From contig NZ_FOLP01000003.1 in the NCBI RefSeq assembly GCF_900112425.1, positions 558,001 through 622,000 on the forward strand: 64,000 nt of DNA, given 5' to 3'. Both the position numbers and the translations under genes were made by a program. A model generated the notes under the pieces. That model worked only from the letters and a program-made list of their open reading frames with translations. It was not told the DNA's origin and searched no databases. The stretch comes from Variovorax sp. OK212. Its GTDB lineage: Bacteria > Pseudomonadota > Gammaproteobacteria > Burkholderiales > Burkholderiaceae_C. Below are positions 1 to 9,700 of the stretch, in pieces (position 1 is the stretch's first letter; every line of letters begins with the position of its first letter).

Positions 1-3000
1 CGGTCGATGCCACCGAGTTCGCGCCCAGCGCCACGCCGCCGGTCTGTTGCACCACCGCGCCGAACCCGATGGCCGTGCCCTGCGCAATGCCCGCCGCCTT
101 GCTCAGCGGCGTGCCGCCCGCGTCCGCGTTGTCGCCCACCGCCACGCCGCCGCCGCCCGCTCGCGCATTGGCGCCGATGGCCTGCGAGCCCGTGGCCAGT
201 GCGCCCGAGCCGATGGCGATCGCGTTGGCGCCGGTCGCCTGCGCGCCGAAGCCCACCGCCACGGCACCGTCCGCCGTGGCCTTCGCGCCGTTGCCCGCGG
301 CGAAGGCATTGGCCCCGCTGGCCACCGCCTGCGGCCCGATCGCCACCGCCTCCTGCCCGGTGGCCGACGCGTCGCCCGCGGCCGAATTGGCGTGGAAGTA
401 CTTGGTGCCCGTGTTGTTGATGTTGGTGATGCTGGTGCTGAGGTTGCCGACATTGCTGTTGGCCGTGCTCAATCCGGTCGACAGGCTGTTGAACCCGGTC
501 GTCGCGCCGATCACGCTGGTGGAGAGGCTGCTGAGGCCGCTGTTGGTGGTGCTGAGTCCGCTGGACAGACTGCCGACGTTGCTGTTGGTCGTGCTCACGC
601 CGGTGGACAGGCTGGAGATGCCGCTGGTCGCCGTGCTCAGCCCCGTCGAGAGGCTCGAGATGCCGCTGGTGGTGGTGCTCACCGCCGTCGACAGGCTGCC
701 CACGTTGCTGTTCGTCGTGCTCAGGCCTGTAGACAAGCTGGAGATGCCGCTCGTGGCGGTGCTCAGCCCGGTGGAGAGGCTGCCGACATTGCTGTTGGTC
801 GTGCTCAAGCCGGTCGACAGGCTGCCAACATTGCTGTTGGTGGTGCTCAGGCCCGTCGACAGGCTGCCGACATTGCTGTTGGTGGTGCTCAATCCCGTCG
901 ACAGGCTGCCGACATTGCTGTTGGTCGTGCTCAAGCCGGTCGACAGACTTCCCACGTTGCTGTTCGTGGTGCTCAAGCCGGTCGACAAGCTGCCGACATT
1001 GCTGTTGGTGGTGCTCAATCCCGTCGACAGGCTGCCGACATTGCTGTTGGTCGTGCTCAAGCCGGTCGACAGACTTCCCACGTTGCTGTTCGTGGTGCTC
1101 AAGCCGGTCGACAAGCTGCCGACATTGCTGTTGGTGGTGCTCAATCCCGTCGACAGGCTGCCGACATTGCTGTTGGTCGTGCTCAAGCCGGTCGACAGAC
1201 TTCCCACGTTGCTGTTCGTGGTGCTCAAGCCGGTCGACAAGCTGCCGACATTGCTGTTGGTCGTGCTCAAGCCCGTCGACAGGCTGCCGACGTTGCTGTT
1301 GGTAGTGCTCAGGCCGGTCGACAGGCTGCCGACGTTGCTGTTGGTGGTGCTCAGGCCCGTCGACAGGCTGCCGACATTGCTGTTGGTGGTGCTCAGGCCC
1401 GTCGACAGACTTCCCACATTGCTGTTCGTCGTGCTCAGGCCCGTCGACAGACTTCCCACATTGCTGTTCGTCGTGCTCAAGCCGGTCGACAAGCTGCCCA
1501 CATTGCTGTTCGTCGTGCTGAGTCCCGTGGACAAACTGGAGATGCCGCTTGTCGCCGTGCTGAGCCCGGTCGACAGACTGCTCACATTGCTGTTGGTCGT
1601 GCTCAAGCCCGTCGACAAGCTCCCCACGCTGCTGTTCGTCGTGCTCAGTCCGGTGGACAGGCTGAAGATGCCGCTGTTGGCTGTGCTCAGGCCTGTGGAG
1701 AGGCTCGAGATCCCGCTTGTCGCGGTGCTCAGACCGGTGGACGTCGAGGTCGACAAGCTGTCGATGCTGCTGGTCGCGGTGCTGAGACCGGTGGACAGGC
1801 TTTCGATGCCGCTGGTTGCGGTGCTCAGGCCCGTCGAAGTCGAGGTCGACAAGCTGCTCACGTTGCTGTTCGTCGTGCTCAGCCCCGTGGACAAGCTCGC
1901 GATGCCACTCGTTGCCGTGCTCAAGCCCGTCGAAGTCGAAGTCGACAGGCTGCTCACATTGCTGTTCGTCGTGCTCAGCCCCGTGGACAAGCTCGCGATG
2001 CCACTCGTTGCCGTGCTCAAACCCGTCGAAGTGGAAGTCGACAAGCTGCTTACGTTGCTGTTCGTCGTGCTCAGCCCCGTGGACAAGCTCGCGATGCCGC
2101 TGGTTGCCGTGCTCAGGCCTGTCGAAGTCGAGGTCGACAGGCTGCTCACGTTGCTGTTCGTCGTGCTCAGCCCCGTGGACAAGCTCGCGATGCCACTCGT
2201 TGCCGTGCTCAAACCCGTCGAAGTGGAAGTCGACAAGCTGCTTACGTTGCTGTTCGTCGTGCTCAGCCCCGTAGACAGGCTGCCGATGCTGCTGCTCGCG
2301 GTGCTCAACCCGGTCGAGGTCGACGTCGACAGGCTCGACACGTCGCTCGACACCGTGCTGATCGCTGTCGACAGGCTGGCGCCGCTGGTGCTCAGTTGCG
2401 CAACCGTCACCGCATCCTGCGGCGCCGAGCCGTCGGCCACGTTGGTGACGCGGCGCAACGCGCCGGGCGCGCCCACCGAGACCTCCGAGGCCGGGGCGGC
2501 CGTGCCGGTCAGGAAGCCCGTGCCCGTGGGGGCCGAGGCGCCCGTGATCGAGCCCGACCCGATGGCCACGCTGTTCGCGTACTGCGCATTGGCGTTGGCA
2601 CCGATGGCGATGGCATTGGCCGCGAGCGCCGCGGCGGTGTTGCCCAGCGCCACCGCGCTGCTGCCCACGGCCTGTGACTGGTTGCCCAGCGCCACCGCGC
2701 CGTCGCCGTTCGCGACGTTGTCCGCGCCCACGGCCACCGCGCCGGTGCCGGTGGCGCTGTTGGGGTCGCCGATGGCCACCGCGCCATTGCCCACCGCCGT
2801 CTGCTTGCGCCCGATGGCGACCGCGCCGCCCGTCGCCGTGCCGCCGTTGGCCGTGGTGCCGTCGGAGCCGATGGCCACGTTGCGCCCGGTCGCGCCACTG
2901 ACCACGCCGTCGCCCTGCGCAATGCCGAACGCGCCGCTCACAGTGGCGCCGCGGCCCACGGCAATGCCCGACGTGGCGCCGGCCGCCACGCTCGACTGGC

Positions 3001-4615
3001 CACCGATGGCAACGGCGTCGGGTGCCGCAGCCGCAGCGCCGCCGCTCGCGTTGCTGCCCAGCGCCGTGGCGCCGAGCGCGCTGGCGTTCGCGGTCCGGCC
3101 GATGGCGGTGGAAAAGCCGCCGGTGGCGGCCGCGCCCGAACCGATCGCGATGTTGCGGGTGGGCGTCGTGGAGCCGGCCGAGCCGGCCGTGGCGTTGGAG
3201 CCCAGCGCGATGTCGTTGGTGTTGTACGCAAAGGAGCCGCCGAGCGCGATGGCGTTGTCGCCGTACGCCTGCGCGAACGCGCCCAGCGCGGTGCTGCTGG
3301 CACCGCGCGATTCCGAAGAGGTGCCGATCGCCACGCCGTTCTGCTTGGTGGCCAGGGCGGCGTAGCCGAAGGCGGCCGAGGTCTGGCCCGAGGCGTTGGT
3401 CAAGGTGCCGAAGGCCGTCGAGGCGCCGCCGGTGGCTCTTGCGCTGGTGCCGAAGGCCGTCGACGGCGCCGTGCCGCTCGCATCGCCGATGGCGAGCGCG
3501 TTGGTGCCGAAGGCGATGTCGTTGCCGAAGGCGGCATTGGCGGCGCTGCCCAATGCGATCGAGCGCGCGCCGTTGGCCGTGGAGCCGTCGCCGAAGGCCA
3601 GCGCGGCCTGCCCGTTGGCGTTGTTCGCGTTGCCGATGGCGACGGCGCCCTGTCCGATGGCGTTGTTGTTATTGCCCAGGGCCACGGCACCGGTGCCGGT
3701 GGCGGTGTCGGGGTCGCCGATGGCGACCGCACCGTCGCCCGTGGCCTTCTGCCCGCGCCCGATGGCCACGGCGCCGCCGGCCGCCGAGCCGCCGTTGGCC
3801 GTGGTTCCGCCGGAACCGATGGCCACGTTCTGCCCCGTGGCGCCGCTCACCACACCGTCGCCCTGCGCGATGCCGAAGGCGCCTCCGACCGTCGCGCCAC
3901 GGCCGACCGCAATGCCCGAGGTGGCCCCTGCCGCCACGGAAGACTGGCCTCCCAGCGCGATGCTGTCCGCGGCCGCGGCCTGCGCGCCCTTGGTCGCATT
4001 GCTGCCGATGGCGATCGCCCCCGCGCCTGAGGCCGTGGTCGAGTTGGCGACGCTCAGCGGCGTGACGCCGTCGCCGCCCGCACCGCCGATGGCGACGGCG
4101 TTCAGCGCCGAGGCGTTGGCGCCGAAGCCCATGGCAATGCTCGAGATGCCGCCCGCCGACGCCTCCAGGCCGAAGGCCGCGCTCCAGTGCTGCGCGGTCG
4201 CGAGGAAGCCGAAGGCCGCGCCGCCGATGCCCGTGGCCTTGGCGAAAGTGCCGTACACCACGCCGGAGCTGAAACCGCCGCCGCTCGCGCCGCAACCGGC
4301 AATGACCGAATAGGCGCCCGAGCCGTCCTGTGCGGGTGAGCCGACGCCGCCCGGCCCGTCGGTTGTCGCGCCCGGATTCACCCGGCCCGGTGTGCCGGAC
4401 GCCGCCGTCGTGCAGGTGGAGCTCGTCAGGATGAGGTCCGCCAGCGCCGATCTCGGCCAGGCCTGCATCACGATGAACGCGGCGGCCGCCAGGGCGAATA
4501 CCACCGGTGGCCGTTTGCCCGTGCGGCTCGGCTTGCCGCGCGCCATGCTGGTTTCGGGAACGGCCACCCAGGCCCCCAACGACGCATTCCACGCGCTGCG
4601 AAATGTCTTGTTCAT
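1..4615 (-). CDS. Giant trimeric autotransporter adhesin (YadA/Hia type), 5' part only
   Basis: Surface adhesin secreted by the type Vc route; the C-terminal membrane anchor lies beyond the left edge. 1538 codons are open from ATG 4615 without a stop. Residues 1-59 form an extended signal peptide starting MNKTFRSAWNASLGAWVAV and ending in an ALA|D cleavage site. Next come head repeats with AIG/ALG beta-roll turns (about 4400-2450), then a stalk of 14-residue repeats LSTGLSTTNSNVGS (about 2390-430), then a second head containing GTKYFHANSA and more AIG turns. In the stalk, L1, L5, T8 and V12 fall at 4-3 spacing, so each repeat is two heptads of a trimeric coiled coil. The ribosome site GAGAAAGGG precedes the ATG. 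The plus-strand frames across this region are mirror images of the repeats and are not genes. Family certain; ligand unknown. Confidence 0.93.
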   Translation of the reverse strand, partial: MNKTFRSAWNASLGAWVAVPETSMARGKPSRTGKRPPVVFALAAAAFIVMQAWPRSALADLILTSSTCTTAASGTPGRVNPGATTDGPGGVGSPAQDGSGAYSVIAGCGASGGGFSSGVVYGTFAKATGIGGAAFGFLATAQHWSAAFGLEASAGGISSIAMGFGANASALNAVAIGGAGGDGVTPLSVANSTTASGAGAIAIGSNATKGAQAAAADSIALGGQSSVAAGATSGIAVGRGATVGGAFGIAQGDGVVSGATGQNVAIGSGGTTANGGSAAGGAVAIGRGQKATGDGAVAIGDPDTATGTGAVALGNNNNAIGQGAVAIGNANNANGQAALAFGDGSTANGARSIALGSAANAAFGNDIAFGTNALAIGDASGTAPSTAFGTSARATGGASTAFGTLTNASGQTSAAFGYAALATKQNGVAIGTSSESRGASSTALGAFAQAYGDNAIALGGSFAYNTNDIALGSNATAGSAGSTTPTRNIAIGSGAAATGGFSTAIGRTANASALGATALGSNASGGAAAAAPDAVAIGGQSSVAAGATSGIAVGRGATVSGAFGIAQGDGVVSGATGRNVAIGSDGTTANGGTATGGAVAIGRKQTAVGNGAVAIGDPNSATGTGAVAVGADNVANGDGAVALGNQSQAVGSSAVALGNTAAALAANAIAIGANANAQYANSVAIGSGSITGASAPTGTGFLTGTAAPASEVSVGAPGALRRVTNVADGSAPQDAVTVAQLSTSGASLSTAISTVSSDVSSLSTSTSTGLSTASSSIGSLSTGLSTTNSNVSSLSTSTSTGLSTATSGIASLSTGLSTTNSNVSSLSTSTSTGLSTATSGIASLSTGLSTTNSNVSSLSTSTSTGLSTATSGIASLSTGLSTTNSNVSSLSTSTSTGLSTATSGIASLSTGLSTTNSNVSSLSTSTSTGLSTATSGIESLSTGLSTATSSIDSLSTSTSTGLSTATSGISSLSTGLSTANSGIFSLSTGLSTTNSSVGSLSTGLSTTNSNVSSLSTGLSTATSGISSLSTGLSTTNSNVGSLSTGLSTTNSNVGSLSTGLSTTNSNVGSLSTGLSTTNSNVGSLSTGLSTTNSNVGSLSTGLSTTNSNVGSLSTGLSTTNSNVGSLSTGLSTTNSNVGSLSTGLSTTNSNVGSLSTGLSTTNSNVGSLSTGLSTTNSNVGSLSTGLSTTNSNVGSLSTGLSTTNSNVGSLSTGLSTTNSNVGSLSTGLSTTNSNVGSLSTGLSTTNSNVGSLSTGLSTTNSNVGSLSTGLSTTNSNVGSLSTGLSTATSGISSLSTGLSTTNSNVGSLSTAVSTTTSGISSLSTGLSTATSGISSLSTGVSTTNSNVGSLSSGLSTTNSGLSSLSTSVIGATTGFNSLSTGLSTANSNVGNLSTSITNINNTGTKYFHANSAAGDASATGQEAVAIGPQAVASGANAFAAGNGAKATADGAVAVGFGAQATGANAIAIGSGALATGSQAIGANARAGGGGVAVGDNADAGGTPLSKAAGIAQGTAIGFGAVVQQTGGVALGANSVAST
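430..2390 (-). repeat. Tandem 42-bp stalk repeats of the adhesin
   Basis: Roughly 46 copies of a 42-bp unit encode LSTGLSTTNSNV(G/S)S and variants. In the distal part (about 1735-2330) units alternate with a longer form carrying an extra STST (SSLSTSTSTGLST). Most of the divergence between units is synonymous or GS/SS and TT/AT exchanges, as expected of an array kept alike by unequal exchange. Confidence 0.9.
891..1268 (-). repeat. Three nearly identical 126-bp higher-order repeats inside the stalk
   Basis: The blocks 891-1016, 1017-1142 and 1143-1268 each contain three different 42-bp units in the same order. They are identical apart from one base near 1262. This higher-order array points to recent triplication in multiples of the coiled-coil repeat, and is a likely place for length variation or misassembly. 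Confidence 0.85.
2742..3951 (-). repeat. Duplicated head module of the adhesin (offset 948 bp)
   Basis: About 260 bp at 2742-3003 are repeated with high similarity at 3690-3951, exactly 948 bp (316 codons) apart. Both copies encode the series SIALGGQSSVAAGATSGIAV, GRGATV, FGIAQGDGVVSGATG, NVAIGS. The span given covers both copies and the unique head sequence between them. Confidence 0.8.
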
Positions 4616-4867
4616 GTGCCACGCCCTTTCTCTCGGGACCGACCACAGCGCTGTCGTCAGCGCTTGCTGGACTCCCCTGAAGATCGGGCGGGCCGTGGGC
4701 CGCCGGATTTGGCTGGGTCGCGGCGAGCCTTGTTCGCCGGCCTGGATTGCATGACCGCGCAATGTAAGCCGTTCCGGCTAAAAAAGAAGCGCGCGGAGTG
4801 CATATGTCCTACGGCCTAAGCCCGCAGGGAGGCGGCGGCACGGGCGGCCGGGCCCGGGGCCCGCGCG

Positions 4868-5404
4868 TCAGAACAGCGAAGCCGTCCCGTTGGGGCGCGC
4901 GTCCTCGATGTCGAGCATGCGCAGCTTGGTCAGCGCGCCGCCGCCGGCCGAGAAGCCGCCGGGCTTGTTGCCCGCCGCCAGCACGCGGTGGCACGGCACC
5001 ACCGGCGCGAAGGGGTTGTGTCCCATCGCCTGCCCCACAGTGCGCGCGAGGCCCTTGTCGCCCAGCTCTTCGGCAATGTCGCCGTAGGTGCGCGTCTGCC
5101 CCGGCGGAATGCGCCGGGCGATGGCGTAGATGCGCTGGTGAAGCTCCGACACGCCGCGCATGTCGAGCACGATGTGGCCCAGGTCGTCGTGCACGCCCTG
5201 CAGCAGGCCTTGAATGGCGGTGATGGCGCACTGCGCCGTCTCGTCGGGCGGGCCTTCGTGCAGCGCCGGAAAGCGCCGTTTCATGCGCGCCCGCGTGGCC
5301 TGTTCGCCGTCGTCGGCGGGCAGTTGCACGCCGACCAGGCCCTGCGGGCCCCACGCCAGCGCACACATGCCGATGGCCGTCTCGAACAGGGCGAAGCCGG
5401 TCAT
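4868..5404 (-). CDS. ogt: Methylated-DNA--protein-cysteine S-methyltransferase
   Basis: Suicide DNA-repair enzyme that moves the alkyl group from O6-alkylguanine or O4-alkylthymine to its own cysteine. The 178-residue protein has the C-terminal DNA-binding/methyltransferase domain (about 88-170), with TYGDIAEELG, the helix ending GHNPFAP and the active-site PCHRV (Cys138). No AraC/Ada regulatory half is present, so it is the constitutive Ogt type. Its ATG at 5404 overlaps the stop of the upstream MFS gene by four bases (ATGA), so the two are translationally coupled. Ogt and AGT cannot be told apart from sequence alone. Confidence 0.9.
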   Translation of the reverse strand: MTGFALFETAIGMCALAWGPQGLVGVQLPADDGEQATRARMKRRFPALHEGPPDETAQCAITAIQGLLQGVHDDLGHIVLDMRGVSELHQRIYAIARRIPPGQTRTYGDIAEELGDKGLARTVGQAMGHNPFAPVVPCHRVLAAGNKPGGFSAGGGALTKLRMLDIEDARPNGTASLF

Positions 5405-6621
5405 GGCGCCTCCTGCAGCGCATGCTGGCGCGACGCCAGCACCGCGCCCATCCACAGCGCGATCGCCGAGGCCACCAGGCCGCGCGCAAGGCCGCCGGCA
5501 CCGTCGGAAATCCAGCCGGTGACGGTCGGCCCGACGATCTGCCCGGCCGCGAAGACGATGGTGAACATGCTGATGCCCTGCACCCAGCGCGCCGGCGGCA
5601 GGTTGTGGCGCACCAGCGCGGTGGTCGAGGCCACCACCGACAGGAACACCCCGCCGAACAGCACGCCCGACACCAGCGCCACCGGCGCCGAAGGGCTCAG
5701 CACCGGCAGCAGCGTGGCCACGCCGAGCAGGCCGTTCAACAGCGCCTGCGGTTGCCCGCCGCGGTAGCGGTCGAGCAGCCCGGCCCACAAGCGCGACGAG
5801 GCCACGCAGGCGACGCCCAGCAAGGCATAGAACAGCGTGACGAAGCCGGCGCTTGCGCCCTGCTCTCGCAGCAACGCGATCACGAAGGTCATGTAGCCGA
5901 TGTAGCCCATGCCGAACAGCGCATAGCCCGCGAGCGCCCAGCCGAAGCGGCGCAGCGCGACCGGCGGCGCGTGGGTGCTGGCCGCTGCCGGCGATGCATG
6001 CGCCGGCCGGTCGGGCATCGCGCGCCCGGCCCAGGCCAGCAGGAACGTGGCCGCCGCGCTCGCGACCGCCAGCGCCCACCAGGCCCAGGTCCAGCCGTGC
6101 GGCACATCGGCCGCCGCGCGCAGCACCTGCGGCACCAGCAGCGCGGACAACGCAATGCCGAAGCCCGTGCCGCCGTAATAGATGCCCAGCAGCAGGCCGC
6201 TGCGCGAAGACCCCCCCTCGCCGAGCCGCGCGGCCAGCAACCCGCCCGCCACGAACACCCAGGCGCTGGCCACGCCGGCCAGCAGCCGCTGCAGCAGCAA
6301 GGCCGGCGCGGCGGTCACGAAGCCGCTGCCGGCCATGAAGACACTGGCCAGCACCGCGCCCCACACCAGCAGCCGCGTGACACCGAAGCGCCGCATCAGC
6401 GCGGGCGTGATGAGCGCGCCGATCAGGTAGCCCACCGCGTTCGCGGTGTTCATGCCGCCGGCCAGCGCATAGCTCCACCCCAGGTCGGCGCGCATGGGCG
6501 GCAGCAGCAGCCCGTAGGCAAAGCGGGTGATGCCCAGCGACACGGCCGCGCCCATCGACAGCGCGAAGGCCAGCCGCAGCACGGGCTGCGAGGGAACGGG
6601 GGAAGTGAGCGTGGTCGACAT
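5401..6621 (-). CDS. MFS transporter, YbfB/YjiJ type
   Basis: Twelve-helix major facilitator protein of 406 residues. The first helix region (LAFALSMGAAVSLGITRFAYG, about 16-36) and the following LLPPMRADLGWSYALAGGMNTANAVGYLIGAL are typical of the YbfB/YjiJ branch, whose substrates are unknown. A short arginine/proline-rich loop near residues 205-225 separates the two six-helix halves. It is the first gene of a two-gene unit with ogt. The start at 6621 follows a short gap from the neighbouring dehydrogenase gene, which lies upstream on the same strand. Confidence 0.85.
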   Translation of the reverse strand: MSTTLTSPVPSQPVLRLAFALSMGAAVSLGITRFAYGLLLPPMRADLGWSYALAGGMNTANAVGYLIGALITPALMRRFGVTRLLVWGAVLASVFMAGSGFVTAAPALLLQRLLAGVASAWVFVAGGLLAARLGEGGSSRSGLLLGIYYGGTGFGIALSALLVPQVLRAAADVPHGWTWAWWALAVASAAATFLLAWAGRAMPDRPAHASPAAASTHAPPVALRRFGWALAGYALFGMGYIGYMTFVIALLREQGASAGFVTLFYALLGVACVASSRLWAGLLDRYRGGQPQALLNGLLGVATLLPVLSPSAPVALVSGVLFGGVFLSVVASTTALVRHNLPPARWVQGISMFTIVFAAGQIVGPTVTGWISDGAGGLARGLVASAIALWMGAVLASRQHALQEAP

Positions 6622-6710
6622 CGGAACGGGGTGGCGCGCCTATTCTGCGGCAGCCCGCCCGTTCGTGCCCGCTCCTGCCCGCCCCCTGCCCGGTGCCGCC
6701 ATGACGCCCG

Positions 6711-9700
6711 TCAAGCCTCGCCCGCCGGATCGACGTGCAGCAGGTGCCGCTCCAGCAGCACCGCCACGTGCACCGCCTCGCGCTTCGCGCCGTCCTCGAT
6801 TTGGTGGCGGCAGCTGGTGCCGTCGGCCACCACGATGGCGTTCGGCTGCTTGCGGATGGCGGGCAGCAGGCTGGCCTCGGCCATCTGCATCGACACCTCG
6901 TAGTGGCTGGCCTCGTAGCCGAAGCTGCCGGCCATGCCGCAGCACGAGCTCTCGATGAGTTCGGGCTGCGCGCCCGGAATCAGCTTGAGCACCTCCATCA
7001 CCGGGCTCACCGCGCCGAAGGCCTTCTGGTGGCAATGGCCGTGCAGCAGGATGGGCGCCTCGGCCGGCTTCAACGCGATCTCGAAGCGGCCCTGCTTCAC
7101 TTCGCGCGCAATGAACTCCTCGAACAGCAGCGCGTGCCTGGCCACCATCTCGGCCTTTTCGCCGAAGCCCATCACCAGCGTCTCGTCGCGCAGCGTGAGC
7201 AGGCAGGACGGCTCCAGCCCGACGATGGGCACGCCGGCGCGCGCCAGCGGCACCAGCGCGTCGATCAGCGCCTCGGCCTTCTTCTTCGCCTCGTCGACCA
7301 TGCCGCTGGCCAGGAAGGTGCGGCCGCAGCAGTGGTGCCCGCCGCGCTTCTCCACCGTGTGCAGCACATAGCCCGCCGCCTGCAGCACGCGCGCGGCCGC
7401 AAAGGCGTTCTCGCTCTCGAAGGTGCCGTTGAAGGTGTCGACGAAGAGCACCGCCGCCTTGCCGCCGCGCCGCGCGATCGACAGCGCCACGTCGCGCTCG
7501 ACGAACAGCCCCGGCTCGTCGGCCTTGGCGCGCCAGAAGGTGTCGCTGCGCCATGCGGGCAGCGAGCGCTTCGCGGAAAAGCCCAGCAGCTTCTCGCCGA
7601 GCCACGCGGCGCCGGGCACGCTGTTGCGCAGGTTCAGCAGCCACGGCATGCGGCTGGCCTTGTGCGCGTAGTCGGGCAGGTTGGCCACCAGCCTGTCCTT
7701 GAGCGTATGGCCGTGGCGCTTCTTGTAATGGTCGAGGAACTCGACCTTCATCTTCGCCATGTCCACGCCCGTGGGGCAGTCGCGCTTGCAGCCCTTGCAG
7801 CCGACGCACAGGTCCATGGTGTCGTGCATGGCCTCGCTGGTGAAGGCGTCGGGGCCGAGGTGGCCCGACAGCGCCAGGCGCAGCGTGTTGGCGCGCCCGC
7901 GCGTCAGGTGCTGCTCGTCGCGCGTCACGCGGTAGCTGGGGCACATGGTGCCGGCGTCGAACTTTCTGCAGTGGCCGTTGTTGTTGCACATCTCCACGGC
8001 CTTGGCCAGGCCGCCGGTGCTGTCGCCGCCGGTGCCCGGGGCGGTGGTCACCTCCGTCACGGGGTCGGCGTTGACGTTCCAGCCCGACCAGTCGAGCACG
8101 GGCTTGAGTTCGATGCGGCGGTACGGCTTGGGCGCGGTGGGCGGCGCGAAGCGGAACAGCGCGCCGTCGTCCATGCGCGGCGGGTCGATGATCTTGCCGG
8201 GGTTGAACAGGCCGATCGGGTCGAGCTTGCGCTTGATCGAGCGAAAGGCCTCGTTGATGGCCGGGCCGAACTGCCATTCGATCCACTCGCCGCGGCACAG
8301 GCCGTCGCCGTGCTCGCCGCTGAACGCGCCCTTGTACTTGCGCACCAGCGCGCTGGCCTCTTCCGCGATGGCGCGCATCTTGGCCGAGCCGTCCACGCGC
8401 ATGTCCAGGATCGGCCGCACGTGCAGCGTGCCCACCGAGGCATGCGCGTACCAGGTGCCGCGGCTGCCGTGCCGGGCGAACACTTCGGTGAGCGCGTCGG
8501 TGTACTCGGCCAGGTGCTCGAGCGGCACCGCGCAGTCTTCGATGAAGCTCACCGGCTTGCCGTCGCCCTTCAGGCTCATCATGATGTTGAGGCCCGCCTT
8601 GCGCACCTCCCACAGGTTCTTCTGGCGCGCGTCGTCGGGCATCTCGACCACGCTGCCCGGCAGGCCCAGGTCGCCCATCAGCTCGACGAGCTGCTTGAGC
8701 TGCGGCAACAGCGAGGCCCTGTCCGCGCCCGAGAACTCCACCAGCAGGATGGCCGCCGGCTTGCCGATGAGCGCCGTTTCCACCGTGGGCCTGAACGCCG
8801 GGTTGGCCAGGCTCAGCTCGATCATGGTGCGGTCGACCAGCTCCACCGCGGTCGGCCCCAGCTTCACGATGTGCTGCGCGGCGTCCATGGCCGCGTGGAA
8901 GGTCGGAAAGTTGACGATGCCCAGCACCTTGGCGCGCGGCAGCGGCGCGAGCTTGAGCGTCAGGCTCCTGGTGTAGGCCAGCGTGCCCTCGGACCCGATG
9001 AGCAGGTGCGCCAGGTTCACGGAACCGTCGGCCGTGTAGGGGCGCTCGCTCTGGTTGTCGAAGATGTCCAGGTTGTAGCCCGCCACGCGGCGCATCACCT
9101 TGGGCCAGTGCTCGGCCATCTGCTCGCGGTGCTGCCGCGCGAGGCCGCGCACGAATTGCGCAATGCCCGCGGCGCGCACGCCCAGCGTGCCGACCGGGCC
9201 GAAGTCGACCAGTTCGCCGTTGGACAGCCACGCGCTCGCGCCCAGCACGTTGTGCACCATGTTGCCGTAGGCAATGGAGCGCGAGCCGCACGAGTTGTTG
9301 CCCGCCATGCCGCCCAGCGTGGCCTGCGCGCTGGTCGACACGTCCACCGGGTACCACAGGCCGTGCGGCTTGAGCTGCGCGTTGAGGTGGTCGAGCACCA
9401 GGCCGGGCTCGACGGTGGCGGTGCCCTCTTCCACGTTCACGTCGAGCACGCGGCGGAAATGCTTGCTGTTGTCGATCACCAGCGCCGCGCCCGTGGTCTG
9501 CCCGCACTGGCTGGTGCCCCCGCCGCGCGCGAGCACCGGCACCTTCAGGTCGCGGGCGATGTCGATGGCGGTGGCAATGTCGCGCTCGCTGGTCGGCACG
9601 AAGGCGCCGACCGGCGTGATCTGGTAGATCGACGCGTCGGTGGCGTAGCGCCCGCGCGAACCGTCGTCGAACAGCACCTCGCCCTGCGTGTCGGCGCGCA

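Noticed and set aside
430..2390. CRISPR-like regular repeats
   Set aside because: The units are contiguous, in frame and code for coiled coil; there are no unique spacers and no cas genes.
47..3365. Long plus-strand frames full of LPTLLLVVLKPVDR and AADIAVGRAQAGRQ repeats
   Set aside because: They are the reverse complement of the adhesin stalk. The minus frame is continuous with a classic extended signal peptide and a ribosome site, while the plus frames have no start context or domain logic.
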